64,000 bases of DNA from Actinoplanes solisilvae (GTDB taxonomy: Bacteria > Actinomycetota > Actinomycetes > Mycobacteriales > Micromonosporaceae). The stretch covers positions 16,085 to 80,084 of the forward strand of contig NZ_RJAC01000032.1 in the NCBI RefSeq assembly GCF_003999975.1, written 5' to 3'. Position 1 is the stretch's first letter. Each line of letters starts with the position of its first letter. Shown here piece by piece: positions 52,447 to 60,491 of this stretch. Below the pieces are notes generated by a model that was given only the letters and a program-made list of their open reading frames with translations, was not told where the DNA came from and did not search any database. A program made the translations under genes and the position numbers.

Positions 52447-53709
52447 TTACTGCCGGCTCAGCATCTGGTTCATCTTGGCCACGGCGTCGTCGAGCGCCTT
52501 CCTGCTCGTGACGTCGCCCTTGACCGCGAGGGCGATCTGCTGGTCCAGCAGGATCTGCATGTCCGAGTTGACCTCGTACGGGATGAGGACCTTGGCTTCT
52601 TTGAGCTCGTCGAACGCGAGCGCGCGGGCCTTGCCGCCGGGCGTGCCGTCGTCCTTGCTGAAGTAGCCGTCGGAGGCGGAGGACACCGTCGACGGGAAGA
52701 TGTTCACCAGGTGGCCGAATTTGTTCTGGTTGTCGGCGTTGGTGATCCACTCGGCGAACGCCCTGGCCGTGGCCGGGTGCTTGCTCTTGGCCGACACGCT
52801 GACGCCCTGAACGTAGAGCGGCGGCGTGTCGAGCGCCTTGTTCACGGCGATCCGGCCCTTGAGGCTCGGGTTGTCGCGCTCGAAGTCGGCCAGGCCGGTC
52901 GCGCCGCCGGTCGTCCACGCGACCTTGCCCTGCGTGAACAGCTTCGAGTTGCCCTGATAGTCACTGTTGAGCACGCTCGGCGGCATGAAGCCCTTCGCGT
53001 ACGCGTCCCGGTACTGGTCGACCAGCGCGGCGGCCTGGTCGGTGTTGAAGACGAACTGCTTGCCGTCGTCGCTGAGGATCTTGATGCCGCCCCGGACGAA
53101 GTCGGTCACGTCGGGCTTGCGGCTCATCAGGTAGCCGTCCGGGCACTTGCCCTTCAGGGTCGCGGCCTGGGCGAACAGCTCCTGAGTGGTGGCCGGTGGC
53201 TTGGCCGCGTCGAGCCCGCATTCCTTGAACTGCTTGGCGTTCCAGTAGTTCAGGTCGGTGTTGAGATACCACGGGTAGCCGTAGACGCCGTCGAGACCGG
53301 TGAACTTGTACGCGTCGATCGACCCCTGCACGTACGTCTTGCTCAGGTCGCCGTTCTTGCTGACGTCGGCGAGCAGGTCCTGGCGGGCGAGCGGCAGGGC
53401 CATGTCGGGCGGAAGGTTGACGACGTCGGGCAACGTGTTCGACGAGGCCTGCGCCAGCACCTTCTCGGCGTAGCCGTCGCCCGGCTGGTCGAGCAGCTTG
53501 ACGCTCGTACCCGGGTATTTCGCCTGGAAGCCGGCGATGACCTCGTTGAGGTAGCCGGTGAACTTGGGGGTCAGGGCCCAGGTCTGCAAAGTGATCTCGC
53601 CGGTGATGTCGTCGCTCTTCGCTTCGTCGCCCGAACCGCCTCCGCAGGCGGCGGTGACGCCGAGCGTGAGTGCCGCGACGGCGGCGATGGTCGCGTGTCT
53701 GATTCGCAT
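52447..53709 (-). CDS. ABC solute-binding lipoprotein (mannoside locus)
   Basis: Family-1 sugar-binding lipoprotein of 420 residues. The signal MRIRHATIAAVAALTLGVTAAC puts the lipidated Cys at residue 22. The mature part has EITLQTWALTPKFTGYLNEV, LPDVVNLPPDMALPLARQ and AWTTGGATGLADFERDNPSL. GGAG precedes the ATG at 53709. It is the first gene of a five-gene operon (binding protein, two permeases, GH5-like, GH38) under the operator pair upstream. The ligand is inferred to be a manno-oligosaccharide or N-glycan fragment. Confidence 0.92.
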   Translation of the reverse strand: MRIRHATIAAVAALTLGVTAACGGGSGDEAKSDDITGEITLQTWALTPKFTGYLNEVIAGFQAKYPGTSVKLLDQPGDGYAEKVLAQASSNTLPDVVNLPPDMALPLARQDLLADVSKNGDLSKTYVQGSIDAYKFTGLDGVYGYPWYLNTDLNYWNAKQFKECGLDAAKPPATTQELFAQAATLKGKCPDGYLMSRKPDVTDFVRGGIKILSDDGKQFVFNTDQAAALVDQYRDAYAKGFMPPSVLNSDYQGNSKLFTQGKVAWTTGGATGLADFERDNPSLKGRIAVNKALDTPPLYVQGVSVSAKSKHPATARAFAEWITNADNQNKFGHLVNIFPSTVSSASDGYFSKDDGTPGGKARALAFDELKEAKVLIPYEVNSDMQILLDQQIALAVKGDVTSRKALDDAVAKMNQMLSRQ

Positions 53710-53799
53710 GGTCAGCTCCTCCAGCCCATAGGCCGGCATCGACGGCGGTGCGCGGGGGCCGCGCCGCTGGAAACGTCGGCGAAACATCATCGTGGGGAG

Positions 53800-53813
53800 C
53801 TAAAGCGCTATAG
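53800..53813. promoter_or_regulatory. LacI-type operator, copy 1 (mannoside locus)
   Basis: CTAAAGCGCTATAG, an inverted repeat centred on GCGC. It overlaps a TTGACT -35-like element on the minus strand (53812-53817) of the importer operon. Confidence 0.8.
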
Positions 53814-53857
53814 TCAATGCCCAGCTTTCTTTTTCTTTTCTTGCTGTGGTGGGGTAC

Positions 53858-53871
53858 TAAAACGCTATAGA
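53858..53871. promoter_or_regulatory. LacI-type operator, copy 2 (mannoside locus)
   Basis: CTAAAACGCTATAG, one base different from copy 1 and 58 bases away. It covers a TATAGA -10-like element just before the lacI start, consistent with autoregulation. Confidence 0.8.
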
Positions 53872-53889
53872 AGAGGTAGGGTGCGCGCT

Positions 53890-54909
53890 GTGAGCAACCG
53901 GCCGACCATCGCCGACATCGCCAAGCGCGTGGGGGTGTCGCCGGGTGCCGTCTCGTTCGCCCTCAACGGCCGCCCCGGCGTCAGCGAGCAGACCCGCGCC
54001 CGCATCCTCGAGGTGGCGCGCGACATGAACTGGCGTCCGCACCGGGCGGCCCGCGCCCTCGGCGGCGCCCAGGCCGGGGTGGTCGGTCTCGTGCTCGCCC
54101 GCGACCCGCGCACGCTGGGCTCCGAGCAGTTCTACACCCAGATCCTGTACGGCATGCAGGACGTGCTCTCGGCCCGCTCGTCCGCGGTGCAGATGCAACT
54201 CGTGCGCGACACGGCGGCCGAGATCGACCTCTACCGCCTGTGGGCCTCCGAGCATCGCGTCGACGGCGTGGTGCTGGTCGACCTGCAGCTCGACGACCCG
54301 CGCATCGAAGTCGTCCGCTCGCTGGGGCTGCCAGCGGTGACCTTGGGGCAGCCCGGTGAGCCCGGCCTGTTGCCCAGCGTGTGGGCCGACGACGCCGAGG
54401 CCATGACGACGATCGTCGACTACCTGGCCGCCCTCGACCACCGGCGCATCGCCCATGTGGCCGGGCCGCCGATCTATCAGCACGTGGCCCGTCGCGCCGC
54501 CGCCCTGCACGAGCAGGCCCTGGTCCGTGGTTTGCGGGCCGGCGAATCGGTGGGCACCGACTTCAGCGACGCCCAGGGCGCGGCCGCCACCCGGGCGCTG
54601 CTGTCACGGGCTGACCGGCCGACCGCCATCGTCTACGACAGCGACCTGATGGCGGCCGCGGGTCTGGCCGTCGCACTCGAGATGGGCATCGAGGTGCCGC
54701 GCGCGCTGTCGGTCGTCTCGTTCGACGACTCGGTGCTGACCCGCATCGTCCACCCGGCGCTGACGTGCCTGTCCCGGGACACGTACGCCCTGGGGGCTCA
54801 GGTGGCCAGTGCTCTGCTGCAGGCGATCGCCGATCCGTCGTCGCGCGAGGCGATCCAGACCGAGACGCCTCGGCTGGTGGTGCGCGGCAGCACGGCTCGG
54901 CCCCTTTGA
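53890..54909 (+). CDS. LacI-family regulator of the mannoside locus
   Basis: Repressor of 339 residues. The helix-turn-helix is PTIADIAKRVGVSPGAVSFA, the hinge is HRAARALGGAQAGVVGLV, and the effector domain ends VVSFDDSVLTRIVHPALTCL. The GTG at 53890 is chosen for proximity to the conserved N-terminus and the GAGGTAGG upstream; a GTG three codons earlier is possible. It diverges from the importer-GH5-GH38 operon, and the two CTAAARCGCTATAG operators in between are its likely sites. A terminator follows. Confidence 0.92.
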   Translation: MSNRPTIADIAKRVGVSPGAVSFALNGRPGVSEQTRARILEVARDMNWRPHRAARALGGAQAGVVGLVLARDPRTLGSEQFYTQILYGMQDVLSARSSAVQMQLVRDTAAEIDLYRLWASEHRVDGVVLVDLQLDDPRIEVVRSLGLPAVTLGQPGEPGLLPSVWADDAEAMTTIVDYLAALDHRRIAHVAGPPIYQHVARRAAALHEQALVRGLRAGESVGTDFSDAQGAAATRALLSRADRPTAIVYDSDLMAAAGLAVALEMGIEVPRALSVVSFDDSVLTRIVHPALTCLSRDTYALGAQVASALLQAIADPSSREAIQTETPRLVVRGSTARPL

Positions 54910-54913
54910 CGCA

Positions 54914-54945
54914 CGAAACGCCCTCCCAACCGGGAGGGCGTTTCG
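54914..54945. terminator. Bidirectional hairpin terminator
   Basis: A perfect 14-bp stem, CGAAACGCCCTCCC with its complement, around AACC, between the convergent lacI and secreted-protein genes. The AAA/TTT steps within the stem give short T-runs on both strands. Confidence 0.88.
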
Positions 54946-54957
54946 GGTGCTACCGAA

Positions 54958-55899
54958 TCAGGGAAGCAGTGTGTCGTTGATCGTGGTCACGGTGCCGACG
55001 GCGAGGGTGAAGCTGGCCGCCTCGTCGTAGGAGGCCTTCTGGTAGGCCCACTGGACCCGGCCGTCCGCGGTGTAGAACGCGACCTTGATCGTCCACGGGC
55101 TCAGCTTGTCGAAGCGGTAGTTGCCGTCCGCGTCGGTCGTGGTGCTGAACTGGAACGCGGTGTCGGTCGAGACCTCCACGGTCGCCCCCGCCACCGGGGC
55201 CCCGTTCGCGTCGACGAGCCGGCCGGTCAGCGATGGGGCGACCAGAAGCTTGTCGTCGACGTGCACGGTGCCGCCCGACGTGACCGGGTAGCGCCCGGCC
55301 TCGGACTGCACGGCCGTGCTCGGCGCGTACTGCTGGAAGCGCCCGTCGACGAAGCTGACCACATAGTCGGCGCCCGGCGCGACGCGCAGCTCGTACTGCC
55401 CGGTGCTCGACGTCGTGGTCGTCCAATTGCTGGCGGTGCTGTAGTCGTCCGCGGAGACCCGCACGTCCGCGGCGGCCGAACCGTCGGCCGCGAGCAGCCG
55501 GCCCGTGATGATGCCCGGCGCCGAGACGACGCTGCCGACATTCGTGGTGCGCCCGGACCGGACCGCGTACTTCGCCGCGGTGCTGTACTCACGCTGCCCC
55601 GGAGCCCACTCCGACCAGCCGCCGAGGCCGATCTGCACCTGGTAGGTCCCGCGCTCGATGCCGGCGGCCTTCCACTGCCCCGCGCTGTCGGTGGTGACCT
55701 GCGCGACCGGGTCGATACGGTCGATCGGGTAGACGCTGATCGAAGCGTTCGCCACGACCGCCCCCTTGGTGTCCCGGACGCTCCCCGCGAGCGTCCCGAC
55801 CCCCGTCGAAGCCTGAGCGGTTCCCGCGACGGCGAGAACCCCGGCCCCGGCCAGCCCCACGGCCAGCATTGATCTGACGACGACCTTGAAAACCTTCAC
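54958..55899 (-). CDS. Secreted protein with carboxypeptidase-regulatory-like repeats
   Basis: Extracellular protein of 313 residues. The signal peptide (VKVFKVVVRSMLAVGLAGAG, cut near AQA at about residue 31) is followed by three beta-sandwich repeats of the carboxypeptidase-regulatory-like (CarboxypepD_reg) kind: TLAGSVRDTKGAVVANASIS, GIITGRLLAADGSAAADVRV and SLTGRLVDANGAPVAGATVE, each ending in a Y-x-V/F strand. No catalytic domain is present. Such all-repeat proteins are thought to act at the cell surface in adhesion or as spacers. The GTG at 55899 is chosen for AAAGGGAC upstream and the basic n-region; a later ATG would remove the n-region. Confidence 0.8.
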   Translation of the reverse strand: MKVFKVVVRSMLAVGLAGAGVLAVAGTAQASTGVGTLAGSVRDTKGAVVANASISVYPIDRIDPVAQVTTDSAGQWKAAGIERGTYQVQIGLGGWSEWAPGQREYSTAAKYAVRSGRTTNVGSVVSAPGIITGRLLAADGSAAADVRVSADDYSTASNWTTTTSSTGQYELRVAPGADYVVSFVDGRFQQYAPSTAVQSEAGRYPVTSGGTVHVDDKLLVAPSLTGRLVDANGAPVAGATVEVSTDTAFQFSTTTDADGNYRFDKLSPWTIKVAFYTADGRVQWAYQKASYDEAASFTLAVGTVTTINDTLLP

Positions 55900-56055
55900 C
55901 CCGTTGTCCCTTTCGGATAGTTGTTGCGCCTCAAAACCTAATGACCGCAACACTTCCCGCCCACCATCGAAGATCGCGATGGCACGAACCCGGTAGGCAT
56001 GATCAATCTGTAACCGCGTCCGGCCGGCGGTTCGGTGGTCGCGCCTCGTGGGAGT

Positions 56056-56070
56056 GTGCGATTATCGCAC
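56056..56070 (+). promoter_or_regulatory. Operator palindrome overlapping the promoter of the XRE-PIN pair
   Basis: GTGCGATTATCGCAC is a perfect palindrome around a central T, one base before the ATG of the XRE gene. GATTAT (56060-56065) is a plausible -10 hexamer that would place the transcript start at the ATG itself. This suggests a leaderless message repressed by its own product. Confidence 0.65.
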
Positions 56071-56071
56071 C

Positions 56072-57151
56072 ATGGCAGCTCAGCAGGAGTGGGTGAGCAT
56101 CGGTCGCCGGGTGCGCGCGGCGCGGCTCGCGGCGCGGCTCTCGCAGGACGACCTCGGCCGTCGGCTCGGCCTCGACCGCACGATGATCGCCAAGATCGAG
56201 GCGGGGACGCGGCGGTTGGACGCGGTCGAACTCGTGCGACTCGGCGACTGCCTCGGCCTCTCGCTCGACCACTTCCTCCGCGAACGCCCGGCGGTGTTGT
56301 CGCGGCGCTCCGGGCTGCTGGAGGAGGAGGCGACCGACGCGGGCCGCGGATCGTTCCAGATCGAGGCGGCTCTGGTGAGCTGGCTTCACGACGCGCGGCA
56401 ACTGCGCGCGCTCGGCCTGCTCGAGCCGCAGCCGATCCTTACCTATCCAGAGACGGTCGACTCGGAGGCAGCGGCGGTCAAAGCGGCAGGTTGGGTCCGC
56501 GAGCGTTCCCGCCTCGGCCGCGAGCCGGTCGAAACGCTGGTTAAGGCCTGCCAGGACGCGGGGCTTCTCGTGGCCGTGACCGACCTGCCGGGTGACGGCG
56601 CCTCGGTCCGCGACGGCGACCTCGCGGTAGCCGTGGTGAGCAGGCAGGGCGACCCGGGCCGCCGTCGCGCGACCGCCGCCCACGAACTCGGCCACCTGGT
56701 GCTCGGCGACGAATACTCGAGCGACCTGGGCGTTCACGCTTCCCGCGCGGGCCGCGAGGCTGTCGTCGACGCGTTCGCGGCGGAGTTCCTTCTGCCGTCG
56801 GAGGTGATCGCCGCCGCGGACTTCAGCCGCGACACCCTCGTACGGCTGGCGTCGACATACCGTACGTCGTGGTCGCTGGCAGTCCGCCAGGCAGTTCGGG
56901 CCGGCGCTCTGCGGCGCGGTGACGCACAGTCCTGGCTGCCGCTGACACCGACGCGGTCCGAACTGCTCGACGCCACCGGCTGGACCCCCCAACCAGACCT
57001 GGAGTGGATCCGCGTCCCGCCGGCCTTCGCCCACGCGGTCCTCGAAGCCCGCAGCCGGCATCTGATAACGACAGACCGGGCGGTCGAGCTGATGCGAGGC
57101 CAGATCGGAGAAGAGGACCTCCCCGCACTCGACGAAGACATCGCACCGTGA
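56072..57151 (+). CDS. XRE-family regulator with ImmA/IrrE metallopeptidase domain
   Basis: Antitoxin-like regulator of 359 residues. The helix-turn-helix (IGRRVRAARLAARLSQDDLG, then LDRTMIAKIEAGTRRLDAVE) occupies about residues 9-65, and a COG2856-type Zn-peptidase domain with HELGH at 204-208 and EAVVDAFAAEFLLPSE follows, so it looks catalytically intact. ImmA/IrrE proteins cleave partner repressors. The ATG at 56072 is chosen over a GTG 24 bases upstream because the latter would put the operator inside the coding region. The PIN gene overlaps its stop by four bases, giving a type II toxin-antitoxin-like operon. Confidence 0.9.
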   Translation: MAAQQEWVSIGRRVRAARLAARLSQDDLGRRLGLDRTMIAKIEAGTRRLDAVELVRLGDCLGLSLDHFLRERPAVLSRRSGLLEEEATDAGRGSFQIEAALVSWLHDARQLRALGLLEPQPILTYPETVDSEAAAVKAAGWVRERSRLGREPVETLVKACQDAGLLVAVTDLPGDGASVRDGDLAVAVVSRQGDPGRRRATAAHELGHLVLGDEYSSDLGVHASRAGREAVVDAFAAEFLLPSEVIAAADFSRDTLVRLASTYRTSWSLAVRQAVRAGALRRGDAQSWLPLTPTRSELLDATGWTPQPDLEWIRVPPAFAHAVLEARSRHLITTDRAVELMRGQIGEEDLPALDEDIAP

Positions 57152-57681
57152 CCAGCACGCACCTCGTCTTCGACGCCACCAGCCTCAGCTACTTCGCCCG
57201 TGCCGATCGGCTCGACGTCCTCGGAGATCTCCTCGCGGGCATGGAGACCATCGTGCCCCACGTCGTCCGGGAAGAAATCCGCGATGGCCTGGCCGATCAC
57301 CCTGCTCTTGCTCATGTCCTCGACGTCGAATGGCGTCGGGTCGAGCCGCTTGACACTCTCGATCGGATACGCCGCTTCACGGTATGGACCGCCCGGGTGG
57401 GCGCTGGAACCCGGAACCTGGGTGAGGCGAGCGTTCTCGCTATAGCGGAAGAACTCCATGCGGTCGCCGTGATCGACGATCGCGACGCGACGCGGGTCGG
57501 TCGGGCGTTCGGGATCGATGTGCACGGCACGCTCTGGCTTCTTGCCGGAGCGTGCCGTGAGGGGAAGCTGACCGAGGTCGGCGCCGGCAAGATCGTTGAC
57601 GCCCTGGCGGCCGAGGGCATGCGTCTGCCCTGCAAGGGTGCCGGCTTTCCGCGGTTCGCCAAGGCGCACGGGCTTTTGTGA
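57148..57681 (+). CDS. PIN-like-domain ribonuclease (putative toxin)
   Basis: Protein of 177 residues of the PIN-like type found next to XRE-ImmA genes. It starts TSTHLVFDATSLSYFARADR with the first acidic site at Asp9, has VVREEIRDGL near residues 39-48, LGEASVLAIAEEL with Glu93, and VIDDRDATRVGRAFGI near 108-123. These acidic residues are arranged as in a PIN metal site, so an intact RNase is expected. The GTG at 57148 overlaps the antitoxin stop (GTGA). It may cleave RNA under stress or phage attack; the target is unknown. Confidence 0.86.
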   Translation: MTSTHLVFDATSLSYFARADRLDVLGDLLAGMETIVPHVVREEIRDGLADHPALAHVLDVEWRRVEPLDTLDRIRRFTVWTARVGAGTRNLGEASVLAIAEELHAVAVIDDRDATRVGRAFGIDVHGTLWLLAGACREGKLTEVGAGKIVDALAAEGMRLPCKGAGFPRFAKAHGLL

Positions 57682-57728
57682 CAGGCCTGGGGCACGCACC
57701 GCGACGGTGCGTCCCCAGGGGGCGTGCG

Positions 57729-59657
57729 TCAGGGGAGCAGGGGCTGGAACTCGCGCGGCGCGAGTTTGGCTGCCGGGGCGGGGGCCGTCATCACTGCCGG
57801 GGCGGTGGTGGACGGGGTCGGCAGGGCGCCGGCCAGGGGCAGCGTCAGCGAGCTGGCGCGCAGGTCCAGGTCGATGGTGGCGCCGGTTGACTGGGGGGTC
57901 GAATACTCGTTGTCGCTGGCCTGCAGGATCAACCCGAGCACGTGGCCGGCCGGGAGGCGCTGGTCGGTGGCCTGCATCGGGACGGTCACCGTGTACCAGC
58001 GGTCGGGGCGCAGCGGGGTCACGAAGCGCAGCGACACGCGGTGGGCCGCGTCCTGCCAGCCGCGGGTGAGGATCGCGTGGTCGGCGGTCACGACGTTCTC
58101 GGTGGTGTCGCGGTAGCAGGCGTCGTCGATCGCGGTCGAGGCTCCCCAGCACGACTCCGTGGTCAGAGTGGTGATGCCCTCGCCGCGCGAGTCGTAGTTG
58201 ACGCGCGTCGCGGTGCCGTAGTCGACCAGCCGGGCGGTGAGCTCGGTCGTCGGCTTGTCGACCCGCACGCGCAGCGTCACCGTCGGGGTGCCCGAGATGC
58301 GTACGCCCCTGGTCAGCGGCGCGGACAGGAACGCGACCCGTCCGGGCACCGCGGTCGACGGGCTCGCCACAGCGGCGGCCTCGCTCAGACCGGGGGCGTC
58401 GGTCCACATGCGCGTCCCGCTGCCGGGTCGGCCACCCAGCGTGCCCGTCGTCCCGTCGCCGTTGCCGAGCGCCACCTTCGTCGGTCGCGCGTGGTGAGCG
58501 GGCCAGGTGCGCTCGTTCACCCATGTGCCCGGCGCGGTCTCGATCGTCACGGCCGGCTCGCGGTCGATGCCGTTGCGCAGGCCCTGCAGCCACCGGTCGA
58601 ACCACTGGTGCAGCGTGTCGACCCATTCCCCGCGCCGGATGTCGAACGGGTCGACGTGTCCCTGCTGATAGAGCCACATCTTCTTGGGTACGTCGAGTCG
58701 GCTCCACCACTGCGCGAACTGCGTGGTAGTCACGTTGGTGTCGTTGATGCCGTGCGCGATGAGCACGCTGGCGTGCACCTTGCGGGCGTCCTTGCGATAG
58801 TCGCGCTCGGCCCAGTAGGCGTTGTAGTTGCCCGTCGCGTCGTCGCTACCGGCGTCGAGCTGCTCGACGGTAGCCGCGCAGGCCGCCGCCGGGCGACCGT
58901 TGACGACCCGGTGCAGATACTCGGGGTAGTCCTCGGACCGCAACACTCCGTTGTAGCGCTGGTAGTCGTACCAGCTCGAGATCGCCGAGATCGGCACGAT
59001 CGTCTCGAGCCCTTCGACACCGGTCGCCGCGACCCCGTTGGCCACCGACCCGTCCCACGACTTCCCGATCATGCCGGTCCGGCCGTTGGTCCAGCGCGTC
59101 GCTACCGCGGGGGTGCCATCCGCGTACGTGGCCTTGGCGCGCCCGTTGAGCCAATCGACCACGGCTTTCGCGCTGAGCACCTCTTCGCGGCCGCCGACGT
59201 CCATGCACCCGGTCGACCGGTTGGTGCCGGCCAGGTCGGCGGCGACGAAGGCGTACCCGCGGGGCACGAAGTAGTTGTCGTAGAAGAGCGGCTGCTTGGT
59301 GATGGTGCCCGTGGCGTCGTACTGCTTGAGCTCGCTCTCGTTGCCGCGCCCGCAGCACGAGTAGTAGGGCGACGCCTCCAGGATGACCGGGATCTTGAGC
59401 CTGCGCTCGGCCGCCTCCCGGGGTCGTACGACATCGACAGCGACCCTGTCGGGCGCGCCGTCCTGATCGTTGTCCAGCGTCGTCTGCACCCAGACGCTCT
59501 CGCGGACGGCGTTCTCGTAGGAGTAGACCGGCACGGTCTCGCCGCCCCGGACATGCGGAATTCCGGCGGCCGCGGCCGGTACGGCGCAGAAGGTCAGCCC
59601 GATGGCGACCCCCGCGACGACCGCCGCCACACCCTTGCCCATTCGTGACCCAGACAT
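57729..59657 (-). CDS. Secreted CocE/NonD-type hydrolase, Xaa-Pro dipeptidyl-peptidase-like (S15)
   Basis: Extracellular serine hydrolase of 642 residues. The signal peptide (VAAVVAGVAIGLTFCAVPAA) ends near AAA at about residue 31. The alpha/beta-hydrolase domain has the nucleophile in GMIGKSWDGSVAN near residue 197, the Asp in HGINDTNV near 303 and the His in QQGHVDPF near 331. The C-terminal jelly-roll domain (RISGTPTVTLRVRVDKPTTE, LPAGHVLGLILQASDNEYST) is typical of S15/CocE. The ATG at 59657 gives a conventional signal; 59642 and 59675 are alternatives without clear ribosome sites. It probably removes Xaa-Pro dipeptides from peptides in the medium. Confidence 0.87.
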   Translation of the reverse strand: MSGSRMGKGVAAVVAGVAIGLTFCAVPAAAAGIPHVRGGETVPVYSYENAVRESVWVQTTLDNDQDGAPDRVAVDVVRPREAAERRLKIPVILEASPYYSCCGRGNESELKQYDATGTITKQPLFYDNYFVPRGYAFVAADLAGTNRSTGCMDVGGREEVLSAKAVVDWLNGRAKATYADGTPAVATRWTNGRTGMIGKSWDGSVANGVAATGVEGLETIVPISAISSWYDYQRYNGVLRSEDYPEYLHRVVNGRPAAACAATVEQLDAGSDDATGNYNAYWAERDYRKDARKVHASVLIAHGINDTNVTTTQFAQWWSRLDVPKKMWLYQQGHVDPFDIRRGEWVDTLHQWFDRWLQGLRNGIDREPAVTIETAPGTWVNERTWPAHHARPTKVALGNGDGTTGTLGGRPGSGTRMWTDAPGLSEAAAVASPSTAVPGRVAFLSAPLTRGVRISGTPTVTLRVRVDKPTTELTARLVDYGTATRVNYDSRGEGITTLTTESCWGASTAIDDACYRDTTENVVTADHAILTRGWQDAAHRVSLRFVTPLRPDRWYTVTVPMQATDQRLPAGHVLGLILQASDNEYSTPQSTGATIDLDLRASSLTLPLAGALPTPSTTAPAVMTAPAPAAKLAPREFQPLLP

Positions 59658-59684
59658 CGACGAATCGTAAAACATCAATGAGTC

Positions 59685-59890
59685 GGGAGGGTGGCGAAAG
59701 GAGGCGGTGTGCGGTGCGGCGGCGGGCGAGGGTGGGGCCCGGCGCTGGTGGAGTGTGTGGTGCCGAGCGGCGTGGCGCGAAGTGCTGAGTGGCGGTGGTG
59801 GAGCGGGCGGTGGTGGCGGGTGGGGCATGGGTGAGGGTGGTCGGTGCGGCTTCGGGCGGTTCGGGGGAGAGGGCTTGCGGGGCTGACCGT
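59685..59890 (+). other. G-rich, C-poor promoter region with G-quadruplex potential
   Basis: About 200 bases upstream of the S15 peptidase gene carry many GG/GGG runs on the plus strand, e.g. 59790-59845, where runs of two to four G occur every few bases. The region is non-coding; open frames have no ribosome site and give low-complexity Pro/Arg/His-rich sequence. Confidence 0.6.
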
Positions 59891-59931
59891 AAGCTTCGCG
59901 GGCCGATCAAGATGATCATCTGAGGGATACC

Positions 59932-60354
59932 GTGAGCGACACACTCAAGCAGCACATCGAGAACGTTCTGGAAGACAACTTCGCCGTCATGAACGGGACG
60001 CGGCGACGCACGGAGGAGCTGGAGAGCCAGGGCCACCGCATCGTGACCGGCGGGCCGGTGGGCGAGGACGGCTGGGACATCATCGACTGGCGTACCAACG
60101 AGATCCTCGCGGCCGGCGACGGCGGGCTCGACGAGTACGAGGCGGCCGGCAAGCGGCTCGACCCCGAGAACAATTGGGTCCACCGCGACGCGATCCTCGA
60201 GGAGGAGGACGACAGCCGCGTGCAGACCGACGGCCTGCCCGAGGGCCTCGCGGCCGCGGTCGAGGACTGGGTGCTCGACGGCGACCCCGAGGAGATCGCC
60301 GAATACATCGGCTGGCCGGTCGGCAAGGTCGAGGAGTACCAGGCCGAGGCCTGA
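59932..60354 (+). CDS. Small acidic protein of unknown function
   Basis: Soluble protein of 140 residues, strongly acidic (VEDWVLDGDPEEIAEYIGWP), with no signal peptide, membrane segment or known motif. The GTG at 59932 follows TGAGGGA at good spacing, and codon use matches real genes. I do not recognise the family. It stands alone between the G-rich region and a hairpin terminator. The acidic C-terminal half and the helical N-terminus (TLKQHIENVLEDNFAVMNGT) would suit a protein-binding role, but this is a guess. Confidence 0.75.
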   Translation: MSDTLKQHIENVLEDNFAVMNGTRRRTEELESQGHRIVTGGPVGEDGWDIIDWRTNEILAAGDGGLDEYEAAGKRLDPENNWVHRDAILEEEDDSRVQTDGLPEGLAAAVEDWVLDGDPEEIAEYIGWPVGKVEEYQAEA

Positions 60355-60361
60355 CGACGTG

Positions 60362-60390
60362 GGGGTGGGCCGGGGCGAGCGGCCCACCCC
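60362..60390 (+). terminator. Hairpin terminator after the acidic-protein gene
   Basis: GGGGTGGGCC pairs perfectly with GGCCCACCCC around a nine-base loop, seven bases after the stop. No T-tract. Confidence 0.7.
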
Positions 60391-60491
60391 GAACGGTAGC
60401 GGTTCGGCGACAGTCTGGACGATCGCTCTGGTGCCATCCCTTCCCGGCCAATACGGTCATCGATAAATCTTGATGGAAGGGAGGTCAGGAC

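Noticed and set aside
59660..59930. Short Pro/His/Arg-rich open frames in the G-rich region
   Set aside because: Low-complexity composition produced by the G-run bias, no ribosome sites, no similarity to known proteins.
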